DNA of 17,200 nucleotides from assembly GCA_003550305.1 (NCBI GenBank), contig QKYT01000315.1:13084-30283 (forward strand), given 5' to 3'. Below are positions 8,901-17,200 of the stretch, in pieces. This stretch comes from Glomus cerebriforme. Lineage: Eukaryota; Glomeromycota; Glomeromycetes; Glomerales; Glomeraceae. Positions within the stretch are counted from its first letter, which is position 1. The number at the start of each line of letters is the position of its first letter. A program made the translations under genes and the position numbers. A model generated the notes under the pieces. The model worked only from the letters and a program-made list of their open reading frames with translations, had not been told where the DNA came from and searched no databases.

Positions 8901-10729
8901 TTCACCAACACAGCCTCAAAGAGATTTCCTAAACCTACAAGCGCTTGATGTTGACATAAAGCCGAACCGCAAACAAAAGGTCTGATGGATGACACAGACT
9001 CTGTATGGGGGTAGTGACACGTAAGACAATATTTGGTTGAAAGTAATATTCTTCGACGTAAAAATCTCAAAACTAATAAAAGAAAATTTCTATTCGTTCG
9101 GGCTGTTGCAACTTCAATTTCCTCGGATTCAAGGTAGCATAGGACTCCATGATGTCCTTCATCTTTTAAAAGGCATTCATCAATTTGGCCATTATATATC
9201 GACTGTTCATTATTAAGAAAATCCAATACTAGTTCTTTATTCCTTTTTAGGTCTACATATTCTGCACCTGACCAGCCTATCCCAAACCACATGCGATCAC
9301 ATAACATATCAAAGAATTTTTGTTTCATTAATTCAGTCAAAGTCCAAGAGAGTACAAAATGATCACTTTCCAATGTATCATCTTTGTGATGTGATTGGCT
9401 TGGTATTCCCCTTTGTAAAGATGATGTCAATACTGTAAATGTTATAGGAAACTGTTTTTTTAATGAGTCTTTGATCATTTGATAGGTGCCACCATCTTTA
9501 ATAAGATAGGCTTTGGTTTGAAGTGCATTAGCTATTACACCTTGTAAATCAATATAATTAGGTGAAAATTGCATAGTGCATACCAAGTAACTACAAATAT
9601 AAAAATATAAAATTAATTAATTCATAATTAGATTTTAATAATAAACGACAAAACGTTTATTACCGAGCAGGATCCAGGTTCCAAGCTTCGCAAGCTTCAT
9701 AACTAAGGCCTAGCCGTGTTACCGGCATTGATACCACTACTTTAAAACCAATTTCATCTGCACAAAGTAGTTCAGCATTATACCTATAATCAGAGAATTT
9801 AAACCAATAAAATTCCATTATTAACATTTATTTTAAGATAAGAAAAGTAATGCCAATGATTTTTTTTTTTAAAAAAAAAAAGAGAGAGAGAGAAATACCG
9901 GAAATGTTTCAATTCAGCTAAATCCCTATTAAGCAGCTGAGCTGGCGTTTTAATGACCGGTACAATAGGCTTGATCTGAACTTTTTCTTGGCTAGAAATA
10001 GCGGAAGAAGATCCTCGACTAAATTTACTTAACGCATTCATTGAAAGGTCCTTAGGAAGGGCGATTCGGAAATGGTCACATAATTTCGGTATAATTGTAG
10101 CAACAATTTCACTAACGGTTTTGTTTTCTATGTTTACGTTTGACAAGCATTTCGCCGCTATTATGTTTAAAATGATTAGTATAAATAGTCGTTGTTCAAA
10201 GATAAAAAAAAAAGGAGATTTGAAATTCTAATTTACCAATATTCGCTTCTTCTTCGCTTGCAGCATCCACACAGACGAACGCGCTAAATTTGGTAGGGTA
10301 CGACTGTAATGACGAGTCTTAGAAAAAAAAACCCGATCAATATGGCCCTCGAATGCAAAATTATCGGAAACATAAACCACAACTTAAATTAAACAGATCC
10401 TGTGAGGATAGATAATCAAATTTATGGGTGTATTTGAAGTTTAGTCACCTTACCATTCACAAAAATTTGAACAGTGATTGATTTTCCGGTCCTATATGCA
10501 AACTTGAAACTTAACTCTGGATCTTGAAAATCAAAACCTATAGTAAAACAAATTATAATTTTAATGACGCGAAGAATTGCATTAAAGTGTGGTTAAATGC
10601 AACAATATTTTAGAATTGATTTAAATTTAAACGTCATTTACCTTGAACCAAAGAAGCACTTTTTGAGTTCAAACCACGAAAATGTTCTTTAAGAATTTTG
10701 ACGTCCTGAATGAAATCTTTGCGTCCCAT
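5939..10729 (-). CDS. PARP catalytic domain fused to a UBE2Q-like ubiquitin-conjugating (E2) domain
   Basis: Sixteen exons (minus strand, given as plus coordinates, 5' to 3'): 10642-10729, 10454-10537, 10237-10317, 9899-10157, 9664-9783, 8131-9590, 8003-8057, 7728-7928, 7034-7650, 6939-6971, 6740-6870, 6551-6669, 6424-6481, 6237-6338, 6090-6167, 5939-6022. They sum to 3570 nt, encoding 1189 aa plus stop. The start MGRKDFIQDV is preceded in frame by TGA in the spliced leader. Residues 1-120 look RWD/E2-like. A CxxC...CxxxxC cluster sits at C399, C402, C418 and C423. The PARP domain (about 600-805) starts LLSWIISSNR and has FHGSPLQNW (His704) and HGRAYGDGVY (Tyr735), as in the PARP6/8 clade. 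An Asp/Glu-rich linker spans about 930-990. The E2 domain (about 990-1189) has FAPDYPFVPPYVRVIRPRLL and GGSICMDLLT with catalytic Cys1110, then ERGWSSVYTMEAVL, matching UBE2Q. Known families predict NAD-dependent ADP-ribosylation and ubiquitin transfer; coupling of the two is inferred. The usual PARP Glu is not seen (TTRYLFV, 797-803), suggesting mono-ADP-ribosylation or an inactive domain. Confidence 0.92.
9860..9893. repeat. T11A11 tract plus (GA)n microsatellite in a PARP/E2 intron
   Basis: Within the 9784-9898 intron, a run of 11 T (9860-9870) is followed directly by 11 A (9871-9881) and then GA repeats. Read on the coding strand it is a TC run followed by T(n)A(n), lying near the donor end of the intron. 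Confidence 0.8.
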
Positions 10730-10730
10730 T

Positions 10731-10801
10731 CTAAGTAATTGTAAAAAATTTTTAAATTTTAAAAGGAAACAATTACTTAAATGTCAATAAATTAACTTTA
10801 C
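10731..10801 (-). other. Probable 5' UTR intron of the PARP/E2 gene
   Basis: On the minus strand a GTAAAG donor (10796-10801) and a TTAG acceptor (AG at 10731-10732) bound 71 nt, the size of the coding introns. Removing it joins the leader ending GCACAAG to AATGGGACGC, so the ATG lies one base after the junction with A at -3. The joined leader has an in-frame TGA just upstream, which supports the start codon. No transcript evidence is available. Confidence 0.5.
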
Positions 10802-12057
10802 CTTGTGCTTCAAAAGTTCTCTCAACTAAGTTACGATTGATGGGTGTTAACTGATTTAAAGATATAAGTAAAACAAAATAACTATTAAGAACTAGAATTA
10901 TAAATACTATTAGTCCTTTATAAATTTTTGCCAATTTAACACCTGAATACCAAATGACAAGGGTACTTGCAAAATAAATTCCAAAAATATAGCAGCTATA
11001 CCAAAAAGAAAAAAGGAATCAAAAAAAAACCGAAATTTATGCACGTCCTTTGTCGTGTCTTCCTAATATATGTTAAGAGGAATTTCTAAACTTCAGTTTT
11101 TCTGTAGTATTAAACTCCGTAATGTCTATGCATGAATCAATTTTTGGGTTTTCATTAAACGCAGTTTTTGATTATTAGATGTTGGTTGTACAAAATCTTA
11201 AAAAAAAGGGCAAACCGAAAACCGCAGTCTCACTAAAAATTCAATAATGTCACATGCGTGATTTAATAATCGCGTCTAAAGTTTTTGAAACATAAAACCT
11301 AACAAAGTATAAATAATGGATGATGGTTATATAAAAGTACAATAATATTATATAAATATTACAAAAGTAAAGCCGAGAAATTCTTTCTTAAGATATTTTT
11401 TGTAGATAATTATAAATATAAAAAAAAAAAAAATTTTTTAATATTTTCTCTTTACAAGGAATAAAACTAAAAAAAATGAGCTAAAGAATTTTATATAATC
11501 AAAAAAAAAGCTACAATGATTTGTACAACCCGACCGATATATTGTTTAAAACCAATTATTACTTTCATTTGATAATCTAAATTAGGATTTGTGAATTTGT
11601 GATGACTCATTTCATGTTATTATTTATTTGGACATTATATTATATAAGAAGACATAAAAGCAAAAAAAAAAAATTTCTATGGTATTTTTTTCTCACTCAA
11701 TGATAATCATGATCAGCTTGAGATCTTAATCACGTTTTTTGTGACTTCTTTTTTTGAACCCTGAAAAATTTTTTTACCCACTGTATATAATCGTCCCGTC
11801 GACTTTATCATAAAGCTTTCCATATATAGAATTAAAAACACTAGGATACTCCGAAACGTGCTTATTGTGTCCAAATCAAGTTATTGTACATCTAAATTTA
11901 TAATTTGGCCCGCTTTATGAAAAAATCCAAAATCACATGTAGCACATCATGTTGTGTAATGTATGTTTTCATGTGATATTTAAAATTTTCCAACTGCGGG
12001 TACTTAGAAAAAAAAATTTAAATTCGTTTTTCTTTCTGTAAATTCTTTGATCACAAA
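10802..12057. promoter_or_regulatory. Divergent intergenic region between PARP/E2 and J-protein genes
   Basis: About 1.25 kb separates two head-to-head genes, so it must hold both promoters and both leaders. It has long A or T runs (e.g. A13 followed by T7 near 11420) and many AT steps, but no TATA box or heat-shock element that I can place with confidence near either start. The sequence before the J-protein ATG (CACAAAATGG) has A at -3. Confidence 0.4.
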
Positions 12058-13689
12058 ATGGGAACACCTATAGTTTCTCGTAAACCTGAATTCATTCATA
12101 AACAATGTAGTCACTGCCGTGCTCCACTTGAATTTCAAATTCCAAAGTCTAATATCTCTCAGATATCTGTTCAGTGTTATTCCTGTCAGAAAATTTCTAA
12201 TTTCGATATAACTCTAGATACAATGTATACGACTACAAATGGTAAAAACTCGAGTAATAGTTCTAGTAGTTCAAAAAAATCTTCAAGACGACAATTTGGA
12301 ACAGGTATGAATAATCATAATGTCTTAATTTTATATATTCAATAATATTATTTTATTTGACTAAATAATTTTTTTTTTTTTTTTTATTCAGCACAAGAAC
12401 CCCTGGAAACTGAGCTTTATGATATACTTGGAGTTTCTCCAACAGCTTCAAGTAGTGAAATTAAGAAACAATATTATAAACTTGCATTGCAATTTCATCC
12501 AGATAAAAATAAATCACCTGACGCCGAACATCAAGTATGCGAGGTTTTTTTATGATTAACTTATACATTTATTCGACTTACTACATTTTAATAATCGATT
12601 TTTTTGTCAATTAGTTCAAAAAAATATCAGATGCTTATCAAATCCTGTCAAATCCTGATTTAAGGCAGAAATATAACGAATATGGTGGTGTTGAACCTGA
12701 AGGAGGCTTTGGTAAAACACAGATATTTATTTATTTATTATTATTATTTTTTTTAAAAAAAAGAAAAAAAAATAATAATTAGGATTTTTTTTTTATCTTT
12801 TTATGTAATAGTTAATCCCGAAGATTTCTTCAGGCAACAGTTTGGCGGTGATCGTTTTGTAGATATAATTGGTGAAATCTCAATTGGACGGGATATGAAA
12901 GAGGTACTTCAAAACGCAGCAGCAGAAGAGATGAATGGAGATCTTTCAGAAGAAGGGAAAATACGTAATAAACCGAATAATAATGATGATGAACGCGATG
13001 AGATTCGACGACAACGTGTGGACAAATTGGTTTCAAATTTAATACAAAAACTTTCCATTTATGTTGATTCAGCTGATGAGAAGAAAGCTGAACAATTTAA
13101 AAATGTAATCGAACTTGAAGCAGAAGACCTTAAAGCTGAGTCTTATGGAGTCGAATTATTACATGCAATTGGATTTACCTACTCACTTAAAGCCAAGCAG
13201 TATTTAGGTGGAGAACAAATCTTTGGTTTACCTAGATTTGGGCATATATTAAGAGAAAAAGGTCATGTATTCTCGGAAACTATTTCAACATTACGATCTG
13301 CTATCGATCTTCAGAATTCCTTCAAGGAATTACAAAAAGCTGAACAAGAGGGATTGGAGGGTGTTGAAAAAAGTAAATTGGAAGAAGCAACTGCCAGCAA
13401 AGTAATTTAAATAAAAATATTTTTTTTTGTTATTTTTATAACTTAATTTGATTATATAATTTATTAATTTTTAACTTTTTACTTTATTATAAAATTTAAG
13501 GGTTTAACCGCATTATGGAAAGGTTCTAAACTCGAAGTTGAGGGAGTTTTAAGAGAAGTGTGTGATCGCGTATTATCAGATCCTACAGTGTCTAAATTAG
13601 TATTACGTAAACGCGCAGAAGCACTAAAAATAATTGGAACAGTTTATGAAAGTGTCAAAGGCGATACTAATATTTATGATACAAATTAA
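12058..13689 (+). CDS. DnaJ/Hsp40 co-chaperone with N-terminal zinc ribbon and DnaJ-X domain (CAJ1-like)
   Basis: Five exons: 12058-12304, 12392-12534, 12615-12711, 12812-13401, 13501-13689. They sum to 1266 nt, encoding 421 aa plus stop. The N-terminal 85 residues carry a likely zinc ribbon (C17, C20, C40, C43: CSHC and CYSC), then a Ser-rich linker. The J domain (about 90-157) starts [12 protein letters not shown], has the HPD motif at 118-120 in [10 protein letters not shown], and ends [19 protein letters not shown] DnaJ-X region (about 178-400) starts [14 protein letters not shown]; its end includes [20 protein letters not shown]. The HPD motif implies stimulation of Hsp70 ATPase. CAJ1/DJP1-type proteins with the X domain act on cytosolic or organelle-bound clients in yeast; location here is not shown. 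The zinc ribbon extends the protein beyond yeast Caj1, whose J domain is at the very N-terminus. Intron 3 holds a T8A8 tract. The gene is intact and reads in the same direction as the Rab gene downstream. Confidence 0.93.
12747..12762. repeat. T8A8 palindromic tract in J-protein intron 3
   Basis: Eight T are followed by eight A inside the 12712-12811 intron. Outer ATTATTATT and AATAATAAT arms extend the near-palindrome with a one-base interruption. Confidence 0.7.
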
Positions 13690-14111
13690 AATTTTAAGGA
13701 CTGTAGTTTGCTTTTATTTTCGACATTTTTATTTCTAGTATTTCTTTGATTTAAGTTTATTTATATTTATTGACTCTTCAAAATTTATCATATTTTTACA
13801 TTAGCATTGCATTTAGAAATAAATGCTTAAATTCATCATAAAGTATTTTTTCCTAATCATTTTAAATATTAAATATACATGGTTGAACATAAAAACAATC
13901 ATATGATATGATATGACCGTGCCACAATAACTTTCATATCTTTACTATAATAATACTAATCAAACCGAATTCAAAAAAAAAAAACTCCCGTCACCAATAT
14001 AATATGAAACTTAATCTTCGAAGGATAGTTTCCTTATTCGCCTTTCCAATATAATCATTTTTAATAACTTTTTGTAAAGCTTTTTACGATTTAACTTTCA
14101 ATATAGAAAAC
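13690..14111. other. Intergenic: J-protein 3' UTR and Rab promoter
   Basis: This 422-nt AT-rich gap holds the 3' end of the J-protein transcript and the Rab promoter. AATAAA at 13818-13823, 129 nt past the stop, is a possible polyadenylation signal. I see no gene and no clear TATA box. Confidence 0.4.
13818..13823 (+). terminator. Possible polyadenylation signal of the J-protein gene
   Basis: An AATAAA hexamer lies 129 nt after the stop codon. The hexamer arises easily in AT-rich DNA, so this is tentative. Confidence 0.3.
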
Positions 14112-15378
<1,267 letters not shown>

Positions 15379-15790
15379 TAATTGTTTTCGTGTTTAATGT
15401 ACAAATAATTAATGAATGATAGACCAATTATTATTTAGTATTATTTAGTGGATGGTATCTTAACTGATATTTTTAATTACATTGATTACATTTTCATATT
15501 GCGAGAATATTACTATATACAAGTTGTACAATATATTTATAGAATATGTGGCTTTGAATTATTATATAATACAGACGCGATAGCTTACGCTCACGTGATC
15601 TGTATAAATTATCCTTGTGCAGGTTTGTGGCGCAGCATTTTTTCAAGAGATACATGATTTTAAATTTATACTGTAAATGTAATTTTGGTTGCTCTGCAAG
15701 TTTACTTTTATGCCTCAGAAGAAGGTTTAAAATGCCATTTTTGATTTTACATATAAATAATTGATTTTACTATTAGTTATTAATTTATTA
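15379..15790. other. 3' flank of the Rab gene; no gene seen
   Basis: This AT-rich sequence should contain the Rab 3' UTR. A 69-codon open frame at 15448-15657 is Tyr/Ile-rich and shows no homology that I recognise; chance is the likeliest explanation. Confidence 0.35.
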
Positions 15791-15835
15791 TAGTATATAT
15801 ATACTAAAATATTAGATTATGGCATTATAATCTAA
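15791..15835. repeat. Tandem palindromes
   Basis: TAGTATATATATACTA (15791-15806) is a perfect 16-bp palindrome. Directly after it TTAGATTAT (15812-15820) pairs perfectly with ATAATCTAA (15827-15835) around the loop GGCATT. They lie just upstream of the DDE transposase relic and may mark its degraded left end. Confidence 0.45.
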
Positions 15836-15879
15836 GAGTATATAGAAAGTGAGTAATGTAAGATGATTAAGTGAATAAA

Positions 15880-16835
15880 ACTTTCCCAGCATTACTATTA
15901 AAAAGTATAAACTAAATTAAAAGATGATGAATACTTATATATTTTTGTTATCCATGATGAGATAATCTTTTAATCAAATAATGGGCAAAAATCTGGATGG
16001 AAATTCAAAAATGAGCAGCTATTATGCAAAAAAGGACAAGAATAATTGATTTATGTTAATGATTTCTTAACAGAAACTATTAGAAGATTGAAATTAAGTG
16101 AAGATGATATAAATGATTTAATTTCATATGAAACACATGTTATAATTAATTCAGAAAAAAATTTTAATGGATAGTATAATATAGATGAACAGATACATTA
16201 ATATATATTAATTAAAAAATTTAATATAAATTAAAACTATAGTAATTCCAATTTTTTAAAAAAATATATTTAGGAATAATTGCAATATTTGTATTTGATA
16301 ATTTCTCCAGCAGTCCAATTCAACTATACAAAATTAGCTGATAATATTTTTAATATAATAAATATAAATCTTAATTTTGGTAAAAAATAACCAATTATGT
16401 ATAATATTATTTTTAATAGATAAGTCTAAAGTATAATATTTTCTGATGATTATTTAAATAAGAAACTTTGTAGAAAACCAAAAAAAAAATAAAAGTAATT
16501 CTATAAGAATATAGTTTATAAGGTTTAGAATTAAAAGGATTATGTAGTAATAAAGAAATATCATTAGAATATTCAAAATGTTATGCACATCATATTTTAG
16601 CTATTCAAGAGAATTTTCTCAATTAAAAACTAATTTTACAAAAAATAATTAAAGAACTTAGACACAAAGTTATATTTTATCCAAAATTCTATTGTGAAAA
16701 CTATATTAAAATATATTAAAAAGTAGCAAAACAGTATACTTAATAGTATTGTAATTACTAGTTATATTTGAAAAGATTTGCAAAAAATAGTTCTTTAAGT
16801 ATTAGATTCAGTTTTTATTAAGTTATATTTAAAAG
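15880..16835 (+). pseudogene. Relic of a DDE (Tc1/IS630-like) transposase
   Basis: Broken plus-strand reading frames keep the order of a DDE transposase. FVIHDE has the first Asp codon at 15956-15958. NGQKSGWKFKNEQLLCKKGQ and VNDFLTETIRRLKLSEDD follow. FVFDN has the second Asp at 16297-16299. Then come TKLADNIFN, KKLCRKPK and KELRHKVIFYPKFYCE, with NYIK where this family has N[F/Y]IE. The third catalytic residue would therefore be Lys (AAA at 16708-16710) in place of Glu. Many stops and at least one frame change are present, so it is dead. The family is inferred from recalled similarity to abundant DDE elements of mycorrhizal fungi. Confidence 0.65.
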
Positions 16836-16844
16836 TACAATCAA

Positions 16845-16914
16845 ACTTCTCTATAATCACCAGATCCATTACATCAAAATTGGTAATTATATAGAAGTGT
16901 GATTATATAAAAGT
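16845..16914. repeat. Inverted-repeat pair, possible element terminus
   Basis: ACTTCTCTATAATCAC (16845-16860) and GTGATTATATAAAAGT (16899-16914) are inverse copies with 14 of 16 matches, separated by 38 nt. The pair lies immediately after the DDE relic and may be its 3' terminal structure. No mate at the left end of the relic was found. Confidence 0.4.
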
Positions 16915-16968
16915 AAAGATAGGTCTGCAATATTGTGAATAATTGCATAAATTAAGGTTCAATTCTGC

Positions 16969-17005
16969 AATTTTAGCCAAAATTAACATAATTTTAGCTA
17001 AAATT
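16969..17005. repeat. Two near-identical 16-bp palindromes
   Basis: AATTTTAGCCAAAATT (16969-16984) and AATTTTAGCTAAAATT (16990-17005) lie 21 nt apart start to start; the second is a perfect palindrome. Their function is unknown; they may be part of a dispersed AT-rich repeat. Confidence 0.5.
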
Positions 17006-17147
17006 ATATATCATAAATTTATTAAAGCATAACTTCGCCAATATCAAGAAAAACTTCTTTCTTTCCCGTTGCCCTCTGCCCAGAAAAACTTACAAAGCAA
17101 CAGTCTGTCTTTACTCCTTCTCCTGTAAGGAAACTTAGTTTTCTTAC

Positions 17148-17156
17148 TATATAAAT
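17148..17156 (+). promoter_or_regulatory. TATA-like motif in a less AT-rich edge region
   Basis: TATATAAAT is followed by ATGGAGCGCCGCTC within the last 160 nt, where composition shifts from strongly AT-rich to nearer 40% GC. It may be the promoter of a gene beyond the window or the edge of another repeat. The window ends before this can be decided. Confidence 0.25.
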
Positions 17157-17200
17157 ATGGAGCGCCGCTCTTGTTTACTCTGATTTTACTTAGTAACCCT

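Noticed and set aside
10298..10317. CAG acceptor (CATTACAG) for PARP/E2 exon 3 in place of AAG
   Set aside because: Using it puts a stop (TAG) in frame six codons later; the AAG site keeps the frame open through IFVNDSSLQSYPTKF.
12830..13036. Minus-strand open frame of 68 codons
   Set aside because: It is antisense to exon 4 of the J-protein gene.
15448..15657. 69-codon open frame after the Rab gene
   Set aside because: Tyr/Ile-rich translation of AT-rich 3' flank with no recognisable motif; kept only as a note.

Overview
The window looks like nuclear DNA of an AT-rich, intron-dense fungus. Three complete protein genes are interrupted by short GT-AG introns (62-208 nt). They encode a fungal-type PARP/E2 fusion, a CAJ1-like J protein and a Ypt6/Ryh1-type Rab. 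They sit between decayed transposons whose reading frames resemble families that I associate with arbuscular mycorrhizal fungi (Glomeromycotina, e.g. Rhizophagus). That organism assignment is an inference from gene type, composition and transposon type; no marker gene is present.

Layout. Positions 82-3744 (+) hold a near full-length relic of a Tnp2-like (CACTA/Plavaka type) transposase full of in-frame stops. A 245-bp TTTGA-rich insertion lies inside it, flanked by a 7-bp direct repeat. Positions 3745-5938 are non-coding and repeat-rich: a polypyrimidine belt, a MITE-like unit with CCGGCC ends, a nested hairpin block, and several palindromes. Positions 5939-10729 (-) carry a 16-exon gene whose spliced product is 1189 aa: RWD-like N-terminus, Cys cluster, PARP6/8-like catalytic domain, acidic linker and C-terminal UBE2Q-like ubiquitin-conjugating domain. 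A roughly 1.25-kb divergent intergenic region (about 10802-12057) separates it from a 5-exon gene at 12058-13689 (+), 421 aa: zinc ribbon, J domain and DnaJ-X domain. After 422 nt comes a 7-exon Rab6/Ypt6 GTPase gene at 14112-15378 (+), 210 aa, ending in CAC. Beyond it are palindromes and a relic of a DDE (Tc1/IS630-like) transposase at about 15880-16835, an inverted-repeat pair, and a less AT-rich stretch at the right edge with a TATA-like motif.

The three intact genes serve separate cellular jobs: ADP-ribosyl/ubiquitin signalling, Hsp70 co-chaperone work, and Golgi/endosome traffic. Nothing in the sequence shows that they act together. The most notable items are the PARP-UBE2Q fusion with a non-Glu third triad position, the datable nested insertion in the Tnp2 relic, and symmetric T(n)A(n) tracts found once in an intron of each of the three genes. 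No CRISPR array, tRNA, rRNA or toxin system was seen. Exon structures were assembled by hand from reading frame, splice signals and family similarity; all phases close without remainder.
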